A DNA stretch of 64,000 nt from Oceanospirillum sanctuarii (GTDB lineage Bacteria > Pseudomonadota > Gammaproteobacteria > Pseudomonadales > Halomonadaceae), in contig NZ_MTBA01000003.1 in assembly GCF_002150805.1 (NCBI RefSeq), positions 496,001 through 560,000 of the forward strand, given 5' to 3'. How positions within the stretch are numbered: position 1 is the first letter of the stretch; every line of letters begins with the position of its first letter. The position numbers were made by a program, and so were the translations under genes. Of the stretch, positions 9,778 through 19,322 are shown piece by piece. Below the pieces are notes generated by a model, which ran no database searches, had not been told where the DNA came from, and worked only from the letters and a program-made list of their open reading frames with translations.

Positions 9778-11454
9778 TTGATAACCGACCAGCGTTTTTC
9801 TGCGTTTAATCTCAAAGGCGATATTTTTGGCGGCGTCACCACGGCCATTATCTCCCTACCTCTGGCTCTGGCCTTTGGTGTGGCTTCCGGAGCCGGTGCC
9901 GAAGCCGGTCTCTGGGGTGCCATTATGGTTGGTTTCTTTGCGGCACTCTTTGGCGGTTCGACCACCCTGATTTCCGAACCCACCGGCCCTATGACCGTGA
10001 TCATGACGGCCATTCTGACCAGTATGATGGCTAAGTATCCTGAATCCGGTATGGCGATGAGCTTTACCGTGGTGATGATGGCCGGTGCCTTTCAGATCCT
10101 TCTCGGTACCCTCAAGCTGGGCAAATACGTCACCCTGATGCCCTACAGTGTGGTATCCGGTTTTATGTCCGGCATCGGGGTTATTCTGATTATTCTTCAG
10201 CTGTCGCCTTTACTGGGTTCTCCGGCTCCTCCCGGTGGTGTTATCGGAACTCTGGCAGCCTTGCCGGAAACCCTGTCCAATATTCGCTGGGGCGAGCTTT
10301 TCCTTGGCATTCTGACCCTTGGCGTACTCTTCTTCTTCCCGGAGAAATACCGCAAATATGTACCGCCGCAACTGGTGGCTCTGGTTGCGATTACTCTGCT
10401 GTCGATGCTGCTGTTTGATACCGAAACCGTTCGCCGGATCGGGGAAATCCCGTCCGGACTACCATCATTCGTTATTCCCCATATCAATGCCGAGATGTTT
10501 ACCGCAATGGTGATCGACGCACTGGTACTGGGTACGCTGGGGTGTATCGATACCCTGCTGACAGCAGTTATCGGCGACTCCCTGACCCGAAATGAACATG
10601 ACTCGGACAAGGAACTACGGGGCCAGGGTCTGGCGAATCTGATCTCCGGCCTGTTTGGTGCTCTGCCCGGTGCCGGTGCCACCATGGGCACAGTGACCAA
10701 TATTCAGGTAGGTGCGCGTTCTCCGGTTTCAGGTATGGTTCGCGCTCTGGTTCTGGCCCTGGTGGTGATGATTGCCGGAGGACTGACGGAACCGATTCCG
10801 ATGGCGGTTCTGGCGGGTATCGCCGTTTATGTGGGTTTCAATATTCTGGACTGGAGCTTTATTCAGCGCGCCCATAAAGTCAGCCTGCCGGGCATGGCGA
10901 TTATGTATGGCGTGATGCTGCTGACAGTTTTCGTCGACCTGATTGCGGCGGTTGGCCTTGGGGTCTTTATCTCCAACATTATTATTATCGAAAAGCTGAG
11001 CCGCGAGCAGAAGCGTCAGGTTAAGGCGATCAGTGACTCCGACAATAACAGTGTACCGTTGAGCGACGATGAGCGAGCGATGCTGGATCAGGCACAGGGA
11101 CAGGTGCTCTTTTTCTACCTCTCCGGCCCTATGATCTTCAGTGTTTCCAAGGCGATCTCTCGTCAGCATGCCGCCATCGCCGATTACAAGGTGATGATTC
11201 TGGATCTCAGCGATGTGCCTATGATCGACGTAACAGTGGCACTGGCACTGGAAAATGCGGTGAAAGACGCCCGGGATACTCAGTGCGAGGTCTTCCTGCT
11301 TTGCCCGAATGAAGGCACCCGCGAGCAGCTGGGTAAACTGGGTGTGCTGAATATGATCCCGAAAGAGAACGACTGTAAATCCCGCCGAGAAGCTCTGCAG
11401 GCGGCACTGAAAAATATTGGTGCCGAAGCTAAGGACTCGCCAGAAAAGGCTTGA
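9778..11454 (+). CDS. SulP-family anion permease with STAS domain
   Basis: 558 aa. N-terminal SLC26/SulP transport domain with about 10-14 hydrophobic segments (5-420), including GGVTTAIISLPLALAFGVASGAG and STTLISEPTGPMTV, then a cytoplasmic STAS domain (about 435-540; VLFFYLSGPMIFSVSKAI, VMILDLSDVPMIDVT). The family carries sulfate, bicarbonate or other anions; in marine bacteria several are Na+/bicarbonate transporters. Substrate cannot be fixed here, and no carbonic anhydrase gene is adjacent. Start appears to be TTG at 9778 with a G-rich Shine-Dalgarno (GGGGG) about 6 bases upstream; no in-frame ATG fits better. Confidence 0.9.
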   Translation: MITDQRFSAFNLKGDIFGGVTTAIISLPLALAFGVASGAGAEAGLWGAIMVGFFAALFGGSTTLISEPTGPMTVIMTAILTSMMAKYPESGMAMSFTVVMMAGAFQILLGTLKLGKYVTLMPYSVVSGFMSGIGVILIILQLSPLLGSPAPPGGVIGTLAALPETLSNIRWGELFLGILTLGVLFFFPEKYRKYVPPQLVALVAITLLSMLLFDTETVRRIGEIPSGLPSFVIPHINAEMFTAMVIDALVLGTLGCIDTLLTAVIGDSLTRNEHDSDKELRGQGLANLISGLFGALPGAGATMGTVTNIQVGARSPVSGMVRALVLALVVMIAGGLTEPIPMAVLAGIAVYVGFNILDWSFIQRAHKVSLPGMAIMYGVMLLTVFVDLIAAVGLGVFISNIIIIEKLSREQKRQVKAISDSDNNSVPLSDDERAMLDQAQGQVLFFYLSGPMIFSVSKAISRQHAAIADYKVMILDLSDVPMIDVTVALALENAVKDARDTQCEVFLLCPNEGTREQLGKLGVLNMIPKENDCKSRREALQAALKNIGAEAKDSPEKA

Positions 11455-11463
11455 ACAAGGCAT

Positions 11464-11492
11464 AGCACAGGCTTGAGTTAAGCCTGTGCTTT
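11464..11492 (+). terminator. Terminator of the SulP gene
   Basis: AGCACAGGCTT-GAGTT-AAGCCTGTGCT followed by TT, a perfect 11-bp stem with a short T run, ten bases past the stop. Confidence 0.7.
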
Positions 11493-11538
11493 CAGAGTGA
11501 ACGATTATGTTTTTGTAATGAGTTCTTGGGGCAGGGAA

Positions 11539-12432
11539 TCAGGATTCCGCTTTAATCTGAGCTTTAACTTCCTGTAGCGCTTCACGATATCCTTCCCGAT
11601 AGGTCGGGTAGGTAAACTCATAACCGGTACTCAGCAACAGACTGTTATCACAGATCTTGCTGGTGCGGCGACGGGTCGGGGATTCCACCACTTCTGTTGG
11701 TGTGACCTGCAATACATCTGCCATCCAGTTCATCACATCAAACAGCGGTGCAGAACCGTTATCGGTGGCCAGATAAACCGGTGCCGGTGTTTTACCTGCT
11801 TCCACCATGCCGACTAAGTGCGCCAGCACACCGGCACAATCTTCACTGTGAATACGATTGGTATACTTAATTGGCACTTCAGGGGCGATACGACCCTGGC
11901 GTACCTGACGAATCAGCATATCCCGTCCCGGACCATAGATGCCGGAGAAACGAACACAGGTATGATTGAGACCGCTCTTACGCAGGGCTTCTTCCGCTTT
12001 CAGCATGATGCTGCCGGCAAAGCCCGATGGATGCGGCACGGTATTCTCGTCTACCGTCTCGCCTTCAGTCTGACCATAGACGCTGGTGCTGGAGACAAAA
12101 AGAATGTGCTTGGGTGTGTGCTTGGATTTTTTCAGCCAGCGCAGCATCTGTTTAACGCCTTCGGCATAAGCACTCTTGTAGAACTCTTCAGAGAAACCAC
12201 CAGCGGCAACCGAATAGATGATGTAATCCGGCTTCAGAGTCGGTGAATTATCAGACAGCGCCTGCCAGGATTCAGCATCTGCCACATCCAGCTGAACGGG
12301 ATGAACGCCTTCCGGCAGGTTCTCCGGATTGCGGCGCGCGCCATGCACCTGATGACTCTCCGTCAACAGTCGACGGGCAGTACGGCTGCCAATATCGCCG
12401 CATCCTACGATCAAAATCTCCTGAGCACTCAT
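11539..12432 (-). CDS. YeeZ-like NAD(P)-binding epimerase/dehydratase-type protein
   Basis: 297 aa from the chosen start. Rossmann nucleotide-binding motif ILIVGCGDIGSRTARRLL at the N-terminus, YxxxK-region replaced by an SSTSVYGQTEGETVDEN segment typical of extended SDR epimerase-like proteins, then VRFSGIYGPGRDML. It resembles E. coli YeeZ, whose substrate is not established. An open frame extends 31 codons upstream, but the ATG at 12430-12432 has AGAGAAG in front and puts the Rossmann motif at the expected position. Convergent with the SulP gene. Confidence 0.85.
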   Translation of the reverse strand: MSAQEILIVGCGDIGSRTARRLLTESHQVHGARRNPENLPEGVHPVQLDVADAESWQALSDNSPTLKPDYIIYSVAAGGFSEEFYKSAYAEGVKQMLRWLKKSKHTPKHILFVSSTSVYGQTEGETVDENTVPHPSGFAGSIMLKAEEALRKSGLNHTCVRFSGIYGPGRDMLIRQVRQGRIAPEVPIKYTNRIHSEDCAGVLAHLVGMVEAGKTPAPVYLATDNGSAPLFDVMNWMADVLQVTPTEVVESPTRRRTSKICDNSLLLSTGYEFTYPTYREGYREALQEVKAQIKAES

Positions 12433-12663
12433 CTTTCTTCTCTCCCCGGGAATCTCTATTATCTGATTAAACCGGCGTCTGACAGATAGGCCAGCACGCG
12501 TCCTTTGCCATTTTTTTACGATCAAAGCCCGATTGCGTCAACCTGTCTTCCTGATAGGTCTGACCACTTAAGCTTTGACCATCATACAAGCAAAGTGTGC
12601 CGTTAAACCACCGGATAAATACAGCGTTACTCAACAGCGCGTTAGCCAACTGATGGACAGGAT

Positions 12664-14844
12664 ATGCCAACAAGCACTCCCTCCCCAAAAGCCAGCAGAG
12701 CCCCTGCCACTAAAGCCTCTGCAAAAAAATCAGGGGCCACTAAAAAAGCAGGGCCGGGTAAGAAGGCTGGCTTGGGCTCTGATCAGCTCGCTCAGCCGGT
12801 TACGGTACTAAAAGGTGTGGGTGCTGCTTTAGCAGAGAAACTGGCCAAGCTACGCATCCACACCGTTGAGGATCTGCTGTTCCATCTTCCTTTACGGTAT
12901 CAGGACCGTACCCGGGTCACTCCTATGGGAGCCGTTCGCCGTGGCGATGAGGTGGTGGTGGCCGGACAGGTAGCGCTTGCAGATGTCACCAAGGGGCGAC
13001 GCAAAGCGCTGATTGTTCGTCTTTCCGATGGCACAGGCAGTATCACGCTGCGCTTTTTCCACTTTAATATGGCGCAAAAAAACCAGTTCCAGAAAGGCAC
13101 TCTGGTACGTTGCTACGGTGAAGCCCGCCCTGGCGCCAGCGGCCTTGAACTGTACCATCCGGAGTACCGTCTGGTGGCTCAGGATCATCCTATGGAGATG
13201 GAAGATCACCTGACCCCTGTCTATCCGCTGACCGAAGGTCTGACCCAGAACCGGCTACGTCAGCTGATTCATCTGGCCCTTGAAGAACTGAAAAAGGCCG
13301 AGGTGATCGACTGGCTGCCTCAGAGCCTGTTTCCCAACCTGCCATCCCTGAAAGAGTCTCTGCTGCTACTGCATGAGCCGCCACCGGATGCACCGGTTTA
13401 CGACCTGAAAGATTACAAACATCCCAGCCAGCACCGCCTGATTCTGGAAGAGCTGATCGCTCAGCAGCTCAGTCTGTTAAAACTGCGCCAGCAGCACAAA
13501 CATCATCAGGCTCCGGTTTTCCATAGCACAGGGATGCTCAGCCAACAGATGCTGGCACAATTACCGTTTCCTCTGACGGGTGCTCAAAGCCGAGTAATCC
13601 ATGAGATTGAGCGAGATATCCAGCAAGGCAGCCCCATGCTGCGACTGGTGCAGGGCGATGTGGGAGCCGGTAAAACTCTGGTTGCTGCCATGGCGGCTTT
13701 GCAGGCGATAGAAGCCGGTTATCAGGTGGCTGTGATGGCACCGACGGAAATTCTGGCAGAGCAGCATTTCAACAACTTTACCCAGTGGTTTACGCCTCTG
13801 GGGCTAGAGGTTGCCTGGATGGCGGGCAAGCTGAAAGGCAAAGCCCGTCAAACCCAGCTGGAACGTATCGCAGACGGAGCCCCCATGGTCGTGGGTACTC
13901 ACGCGCTGTTTCAGGAAACTGTTGAGTTCAAGCAGCTGGGGCTGATCGTGGTCGACGAGCAGCACAGATTTGGTGTTCACCAGAGGCTCAGCCTGCGGGA
14001 AAAAGGCCAACAGGGCGATCTGTACCCTCATCAGCTGATTATGACGGCAACGCCAATCCCGCGAACCCTGGCAATGAGCGCCTATGCGGATCTGGATACC
14101 TCGGTTATCGATGAACTGCCCCCGGGGCGAACCCCCATCGAGACAGTAGCACTGGCGGATACCCGCCGGGATGAAATTATTCAGCGCATCGCAGCGGCCT
14201 GTCATCAGGGCAAGCAGGCCTATTGGGTCTGCACTCTGATTGAGGATTCCGAAGCCCTGCAATGTCAGGCGGCAGAAACCACCTTTGATGATCTGAAAGA
14301 ACGTCTGCAGGGGCTCAATATTGGCCTCGTTCACGGGCGCATGAAGCCTCAGGAAAAAGCCGAGATCATGGCGCGCTTTAAAGCCAACGAGCTTCAGCTA
14401 CTGGTAGCTACCACCGTGATTGAAGTGGGGGTCGATGTACCTAACGCAACCCTGATGGTGATCGAAAATCCGGAACGCCTCGGCCTGTCACAACTGCACC
14501 AGCTGAGGGGCAGGGTAGGCCGTGGTGATCAGCAAAGTTACTGCGTGCTGCTTTATCACACCCCGTTATCGAAAAACGGTAAAGCCCGGGTAGCTGTGAT
14601 GCGGGAAACTCAGGACGGCTTTAAGATCGCCGAGAAGGATCTGGAGCTTCGAGGCCCCGGTGAAGTGCTCGGCACCCGCCAGACCGGATTGGCTCAGATG
14701 AAAATTGCTGATCTGGTTCGGGATCAGTATCTGCTTAACGATGTCAATAAAGCGGCAAACCAGCTGATTGAGCACTATCCTGAAAACCTGACACCTCTGG
14801 TGGAACGCTGGCTGGGTGGTGCGGAGCAATATGCTCAGGTTTGA
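12664..14844 (+). CDS. recG: ATP-dependent DNA helicase RecG
   Basis: 726 aa (E. coli 693). Branch-migration helicase that remodels stalled forks. Wedge/OB domain (about 75-225; TVEDLLFHLPLRYQDRT), Walker A GDVGAGKT at about 332-339, DEQHRFGVHQR at about 430, TATPIPRTLAMS, and the C-terminal helicase half ending with LRGRVGRGDQQSYCVLLY. The first 40 residues are a Lys/Ala/Pro/Ser-rich basic tail (repeated KKS/KKA) absent from ordinary RecG, which normally begins near the QPVTVLKGVG segment. Either a real disordered basic extension or an early start. Start ATG at 12664; a later start would have to be non-ATG. Confidence 0.95.
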   Translation: MPTSTPSPKASRAPATKASAKKSGATKKAGPGKKAGLGSDQLAQPVTVLKGVGAALAEKLAKLRIHTVEDLLFHLPLRYQDRTRVTPMGAVRRGDEVVVAGQVALADVTKGRRKALIVRLSDGTGSITLRFFHFNMAQKNQFQKGTLVRCYGEARPGASGLELYHPEYRLVAQDHPMEMEDHLTPVYPLTEGLTQNRLRQLIHLALEELKKAEVIDWLPQSLFPNLPSLKESLLLLHEPPPDAPVYDLKDYKHPSQHRLILEELIAQQLSLLKLRQQHKHHQAPVFHSTGMLSQQMLAQLPFPLTGAQSRVIHEIERDIQQGSPMLRLVQGDVGAGKTLVAAMAALQAIEAGYQVAVMAPTEILAEQHFNNFTQWFTPLGLEVAWMAGKLKGKARQTQLERIADGAPMVVGTHALFQETVEFKQLGLIVVDEQHRFGVHQRLSLREKGQQGDLYPHQLIMTATPIPRTLAMSAYADLDTSVIDELPPGRTPIETVALADTRRDEIIQRIAAACHQGKQAYWVCTLIEDSEALQCQAAETTFDDLKERLQGLNIGLVHGRMKPQEKAEIMARFKANELQLLVATTVIEVGVDVPNATLMVIENPERLGLSQLHQLRGRVGRGDQQSYCVLLYHTPLSKNGKARVAVMRETQDGFKIAEKDLELRGPGEVLGTRQTGLAQMKIADLVRDQYLLNDVNKAANQLIEHYPENLTPLVERWLGGAEQYAQV

Positions 14845-14964
14845 CAAAATAATGACTAAAAACGCTAATTAAGCCATTGAAAATACATGTTTTAAGCCAT
14901 GTTCTTATATCTTCCGCTAAGGCATAGTAGGTATAATTACAGGAGTTTTTAGTTGGAGATCACC

Positions 14965-16365
14965 ATGTCCCTTCAAGGATTAGTACAGGCCCTTAAGGAG
15001 AGTATGACTCAGTCCGTTACACCGGATGACTTTCCTAAGCCCCTCAAAAGCCGACTGGTTCCACGTAACCGGGCCACCGCAAAACAGCTGGTGCGCTCCT
15101 CGGTACTGGAAGATCCTGATGGAGTTCGTCATCTGTTCGCCTTCCCGGCACACTGCCTGCTGGATATGAAGCTGTATCAGAACTATCGTGCGATCTCACC
15201 GGATGCCAAACAATCCCTGCTGAAACGTAAGAAGATTCTTTCGGTGCCTGCAATTCCGGAAGTGATCGATTACGATCTGATTGTTGATAGCCGCTGCTTT
15301 GATAACGAAACCGTTTTCACAGAATCCGGTGATCCGGCCTGGTTGCTGGAGTTTACCGGCGACGAATACAAAGCCCTCATCGAAGACTTCAGCAACAGCG
15401 CTAAAATCGAACAATTTGCTATCCCACTGGTTTCTATTCGCCCGAATCTGACCGCCGTCGATCAGGACGAGATGGAGATCAAAGCGGCTGTGGAAACGAT
15501 TACTTCCCGCCGTATCCGTACCCGTCTGGCGGAAAGCATTGAGATTCCGCCACTGCCGCTAAGCGCGCACAACATCATTATGTTGCGCGGCGATGAAAAC
15601 GCTGGAGCCGAAGAACTGGCGTCTATTGTGGAGTCCGATCCGAGTCTGGCCTCTCAGGTGATCAGCTGGGCAAATTCGCCCTACTACGGGTTGCCGGGAC
15701 AGATTCGCTCTATTGAAGATGCCGTCATTCGGGTGCTGGGCTTTGACCTGACCATGAACCTGTCACTGGGTCTGTCGTTGGGTAAAAACATCAAGATGCC
15801 AAGCGATGGCGTTTTCGGTTACCGCAACTACTGGCGTGAAGCGGTGATGAAAGCGATGCTGATGGAACGTCTGGTCAAACAGATTCCTGCGGCGAACCGC
15901 CCGTTTGTTGGTCTGAGCTATCTGTCCGGTCTGGTGAATAACTTCGGCTATCTGGTGATTGCAGAAGTTTTCCCGCCGTACTTCTCCCTGTATTGCCGTT
16001 ATCAGGAAGCCAACCCTCATGTTCCGGCGATGTATATCGAACGCTTCCTGTTTGGTATTACCCGTGAGCAGATCGGCAGCTTCCTGTTCCAGACCTGGGG
16101 CATTCCGGATGAAGTCTGCAGTGCGATCCGTCATCTGCACAATGCATCCTATGAAGGCCTTCACCACGAATACGCCAACCTGCTGTATATCGTCAATCAG
16201 CTGGTTCAGAGTGATGGTGAAGTGCGTTTAGGCAAACTACCGGAAACCGTTCTGAATCGTGTTCATCTGGATAGAGCCAAAATTGAAGAGACCCTTGCTG
16301 ATATCAGCAGCTTCAACGAAGAGCTGAACTCTCTGGCAGAGATGCTGGAAAAAGCCAGTAAATAG
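14965..16365 (+). CDS. HDOD-domain protein with YbaK-like N-terminal region
   Basis: 466 aa. The C-terminal half (about 190-400) is an HDOD domain, a catalytically dead HD-like fold used in signalling: IPPLPLSAHNIIMLRGDENAGAEELASIVESDPSLASQVISWANSPYYG, SIEDAVIRVLGF, LSYLSGLVNNFGYL. The N-terminal 165 residues (VRHLFAFPAHCLLD, ESGDPAWLLEFTGDEYKALIEDFS) weakly resemble YbaK/aminoacyl-tRNA deacylase domains; this is tentative. The ATG at 14965 has GGAG 6 bases upstream; a TTG at 14953 with AGGAG is possible and would add 4 residues. A TATAAT hexamer at 14932-14937 may be its -10. Role is probably regulatory. Confidence 0.85.
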   Translation: MSLQGLVQALKESMTQSVTPDDFPKPLKSRLVPRNRATAKQLVRSSVLEDPDGVRHLFAFPAHCLLDMKLYQNYRAISPDAKQSLLKRKKILSVPAIPEVIDYDLIVDSRCFDNETVFTESGDPAWLLEFTGDEYKALIEDFSNSAKIEQFAIPLVSIRPNLTAVDQDEMEIKAAVETITSRRIRTRLAESIEIPPLPLSAHNIIMLRGDENAGAEELASIVESDPSLASQVISWANSPYYGLPGQIRSIEDAVIRVLGFDLTMNLSLGLSLGKNIKMPSDGVFGYRNYWREAVMKAMLMERLVKQIPAANRPFVGLSYLSGLVNNFGYLVIAEVFPPYFSLYCRYQEANPHVPAMYIERFLFGITREQIGSFLFQTWGIPDEVCSAIRHLHNASYEGLHHEYANLLYIVNQLVQSDGEVRLGKLPETVLNRVHLDRAKIEETLADISSFNEELNSLAEMLEKASK

Positions 16366-16430
16366 AAACAACCCTCGGAACCCTTTGATTTTCAGGTTCT
16401 GTTTCTGTTTGACGCTTTTCTTAAGACACA

Positions 16431-16466
16431 AAAAAACCCGCAGTGCTAAAACATTGCGGGTTTTTT
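16431..16466. terminator. Bidirectional terminator between the HDOD gene and HU
   Basis: A6-CCCGCA, 12-base loop, TGCGGG-T6. Serves both convergent genes. Confidence 0.9.
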
Positions 16467-16481
16467 CATTAACTCTGAGGC

Positions 16482-16757
16482 TTAGCAGTCAACAGCGTCT
16501 TTCAGCTTCTTGCCTACTTTAAAGCCAACAGTCTTGCTCGCCGGAATATCCATCGGCTCGCCAGTCTGTGGGTTTTTACCCTTACGAGCACTACGCTCAC
16601 GTACTGAGAAAGTACCGAAGCCGATCAGAGATACAGAATCACCCTTGGCTACCGCGCCAGTGATCTCATCCAACAGTGCATTCAGAACTTCATTCGCTTT
16701 ATCTTTAGACAGCTCCGCTTTCTCTGCGATGGCTGCTGCCAGTTCAGGCTTACGCAT
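16482..16757 (-). CDS. hupA: Nucleoid protein HU
   Basis: 91 aa. Histone-like DNA-bending protein. MRKPELAAAIAEKAELSKDK at the N-terminus, GFGTFSVRERSARKGKNPQTG (the DNA-gripping beta-arm with the key Pro in NPQTG), C-terminal VGKKLKDAVDC. One HU gene is visible, so whether it is the alpha or beta type is a guess; I chose hupA from overall position and length. The terminal Cys is slightly unusual. RBS AGGAT upstream of the ATG. Confidence 0.9.
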   Translation of the reverse strand: MRKPELAAAIAEKAELSKDKANEVLNALLDEITGAVAKGDSVSLIGFGTFSVRERSARKGKNPQTGEPMDIPASKTVGFKVGKKLKDAVDC

Positions 16758-16894
16758 GCGTTATCCTCTTTGTTATTGCTATTTAATCCGTGTATGACCG
16801 CAGTTATTTAATCAGCCTGCCATGCGGGATGCAAAGGTTTTTTCCCTGTCTGTGATAGAATCCCAGCCCACTGAAAGATGGAATAAAGAGGCAT

Positions 16895-17467
16895 GTGTTG
16901 GATCCACAGCAACTGACATCTCGACGGGCAGCATCCCGCCCGGAATGGGAACAACTCAACTGGGTAAAACCCCATACCCCGGGGCAGATACAACCGGATG
17001 CCCCATGGCTCGATTGGCTGACAGACGGCTCTTCTCTGACTAAGCGGCTGAAACAAACCAGTGGCCAGAGGTTCCATGTCCAGCTACTGCAGCAGCGCCT
17101 GATCAGACCGGCTCTGAATGAAAGCAGCCTGCTTGGTTTAGCGCCACAGGAACACGCTCTGATACGCCAGGTAATCCTGCACGGCGCAGGACAGCCCTGG
17201 GTGTTCGCCCGAACGGTGATTCCGCTTTCCACCCTGAACCAGGGCAATCGCCATCTGATGTTGCTCGGTAACCGCTCTTTAGGTAGCGTACTGTTCAAAA
17301 ATGCCCGAACCCGACGCACCTCTCAGGAGATCACCCGGCAGCAGCCTGACTTTTGCGCCCCCTTTATCTGGGGACGACGATCTACCTTTGAAATAGGTCA
17401 GGCGCCACTACTGGTGACGGAGCTCTTTCTGGAGCCTTTCCGCCAGTATCTCGATCTGACACCATGA
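16895..17467 (+). CDS. ubiC: Chorismate pyruvate-lyase
   Basis: 190 aa. Converts chorismate to 4-hydroxybenzoate, first committed step of ubiquinone synthesis. UbiC features: PWLDWLTDGSSLTKRLK at 40-57, LIRQVILHGAGQPWVFARTVIP around 93-114 and LGNRSLGSVLF near 130. It stands just ahead of ubiA with 51 bp between them, the standard ubiC-ubiA pair. Start is GTG at 16895 (or TTG at 16898, better spaced from AGAGG); an ATG at 16893 is out of frame. Confidence 0.88.
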   Translation: MLDPQQLTSRRAASRPEWEQLNWVKPHTPGQIQPDAPWLDWLTDGSSLTKRLKQTSGQRFHVQLLQQRLIRPALNESSLLGLAPQEHALIRQVILHGAGQPWVFARTVIPLSTLNQGNRHLMLLGNRSLGSVLFKNARTRRTSQEITRQQPDFCAPFIWGRRSTFEIGQAPLLVTELFLEPFRQYLDLTP

Positions 17468-17518
17468 TTGACCTGAAACTCGTTTAAATCCGCCTAATAC
17501 AGCCCCAGGAGCCAGCCG

Positions 17519-18394
17519 ATGTCCTCTGTCGCTTTTATTCAGCAGCAGTTTCCTCACTACATCAAACTGATGCGGGTCGACCGTCCTATCGGCACCTATC
17601 TGCTGCTCTGGCCAACACTGTGGGCACTGTGGATTGCCGCCGAAGGCATCCCGGATTGGGATGTTCTGGTAATCTTTATTCTGGGTGTTTACAGCATGCG
17701 GGCAGCAGGCTGTGTGATTAACGACTTTGCGGATCGCAAGATCGACGGCCATGTGGAACGCACCAAAGAGCGCCCGCTGGCCACCGGAGATGTCACGGCG
17801 AAAGAAGCGATCGGCCTGTTTATTGTGCTGGGACTCATCTCTTTCGGGCTGGTACTGATGACCAACCCGCTAACCATTCTTTTATCCCTTGGCGGCATAC
17901 TGCTGGCCTTTATGTATCCCTTTATGAAGCGCTACACCCACCTGCCACAGGTCGTATTGGGTGCGGCATTCTCCTGGGCAATCCCTATGGCTTATGCCGC
18001 TCAAACTAACAGCGTTCCGGTTGAAGCCTGGCTGCTGTTCAGCGCCAAGCTGCTCTGGACAGTGGCTTACGATACTCAATACGCCATGGTCGATCGGAAT
18101 GATGATGTGAAGATCGGAGTAAAATCCACCGCCATCCTGTTTGGTGAGCTTGATCGGCATATTATTGCTTTACTGCAGATTCTGGCGGTAATAGCTCTTC
18201 TGATTGTTGCTGCTCACAAGGGGCTCGGCATCTGGTTCTATTTGGGTCTTGCTGCCGCTTGTGGCCTTTTTATCTACCAGACCAAACTGATTTTCCATCG
18301 TGAACGGGAGGCCTGCTTCAAGGCTTTTCTGAATAATCACTGGGTGGGAGTTTTGATTCTACTGGGTATTATTCTGGACTATGCTTTGAAATAG
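17519..18394 (+). CDS. ubiA: 4-hydroxybenzoate polyprenyltransferase
   Basis: 291 aa inner-membrane prenyltransferase with about 9 hydrophobic helices. It transfers the polyprenyl chain to 4-hydroxybenzoate. First Asp-rich motif NDFADRKID at about 67-75, followed by [11 protein letters not shown]; second motif [13 protein letters not shown] at about 184-196 followed by [12 protein letters not shown]. Both metal-binding motifs are intact. Paired with ubiC upstream. No terminator recognised before phoB. Confidence 0.96.
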   Translation: MSSVAFIQQQFPHYIKLMRVDRPIGTYLLLWPTLWALWIAAEGIPDWDVLVIFILGVYSMRAAGCVINDFADRKIDGHVERTKERPLATGDVTAKEAIGLFIVLGLISFGLVLMTNPLTILLSLGGILLAFMYPFMKRYTHLPQVVLGAAFSWAIPMAYAAQTNSVPVEAWLLFSAKLLWTVAYDTQYAMVDRNDDVKIGVKSTAILFGELDRHIIALLQILAVIALLIVAAHKGLGIWFYLGLAAACGLFIYQTKLIFHREREACFKAFLNNHWVGVLILLGIILDYALK

Positions 18395-18445
18395 CCAACG
18401 GCCAAAGACTGCTAGATTCGGCGGAAGTTCACACAAACGTCATCA

Positions 18446-18467
18446 TGTCATCTTATTGTCATATTTA
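18446..18467 (+). promoter_or_regulatory. Pho box of phoB
   Basis: Two TGTCAT hexamers at 18446-18451 and 18457-18462, exactly 11 bp apart, each followed by an AT-rich pentamer, the PhoB half-site pattern. A further GTCAT at 18439 precedes them. A TAATAT at 18475-18480 could be the -10. Implies PhoB autoregulation. Confidence 0.8.
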
Positions 18468-18523
18468 CTCGCTGTAATATTGCCATTACTGATGACATAA
18501 CCGACTTAGACGGGAACACGGAT

Positions 18524-19213
18524 ATGACAGGAAAAACCGTCCTGATAGTAGATGACGAAGCCCCGATCAGGGAGATGATCGCGGTCGCCCTTGAGATGGC
18601 CGATTACACCTGTCTGGAAGCGGAAAACGCCCAGCAGGCACACGCCATGGTGATCGATAAGCGCCCGGATCTGATCCTTCTGGACTGGATGATGCCGGGA
18701 ACCAGTGGTGTTGAACTGGCACGACGCTTAAAGCGTGACCCGGTTACCGCAGAAACCCCAGTGATCATGCTGACCGCCAAGGGTGAAGAAGACAACAAAG
18801 TTCAGGGTCTGGAAGCCGGGGCGGATGATTACATCACCAAGCCTTTCTCCCCCCGTGAACTGGTTGCCCGCCTGAAAGCCGTTCTGCGCCGCACCACGCC
18901 TAAAGGTATTGAAGATCCGGTTGATGTCGGTGGTCTGGTTCTGGACCCTGCCAGTCACCGCGTTACCTCAGATGGCGAGCCTCTGGAGATCGGTCCGACC
19001 GAATTCCGTCTGCTGCAGTTCTTTATGACCCACCAGGAACGCGCCTATACCCGTAACCAACTGCTGGATCAGGTCTGGGGTGGTAACGTGTATGTTGAAG
19101 AACGCACCGTTGATGTTCATATCCGTCGCTTACGTAAAGCCTTGGGTGAAAAACATGAGCAACTGATTCAAACGGTACGCGGGACAGGTTATCGTTTTTC
19201 CGTTAAGGTCTGA
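18524..19213 (+). CDS. phoB: Phosphate-starvation response regulator PhoB
   Basis: 229 aa OmpR-type regulator. Receiver domain 1-120 with VDDEAPIR, phospho-acceptor Asp54 in [10 protein letters not shown] and Lys106 in [13 protein letters not shown]-terminal winged helix (about 130-229) with the recognition region [18 protein letters not shown]. Preceded by its own Pho box, followed by a strong hairpin and then phoR. Confidence 0.96.
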   Translation: MTGKTVLIVDDEAPIREMIAVALEMADYTCLEAENAQQAHAMVIDKRPDLILLDWMMPGTSGVELARRLKRDPVTAETPVIMLTAKGEEDNKVQGLEAGADDYITKPFSPRELVARLKAVLRRTTPKGIEDPVDVGGLVLDPASHRVTSDGEPLEIGPTEFRLLQFFMTHQERAYTRNQLLDQVWGGNVYVEERTVDVHIRRLRKALGEKHEQLIQTVRGTGYRFSVKV

Positions 19214-19241
19214 TACCGGACAAATCAACTGCTGAACACCG

Positions 19242-19277
19242 AAACGGCCTGATCTGTAACTGCAGATCAGGCCGTTT
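19242..19277 (+). terminator. Strong hairpin between phoB and phoR
   Basis: AAACGGCCTGATCTG-TAACTG-CAGATCAGGCCGTTTT, a 15-bp stem ending in a T run, in the 109-bp gap between phoB and phoR. It looks like a true terminator, so phoR should receive only read-through or have its own promoter. Confidence 0.85.
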
Positions 19278-19322
19278 TCCCAATGGTTCAGCTTCTACGG
19301 GCAAGAAGTAAGGTAATCGCTT

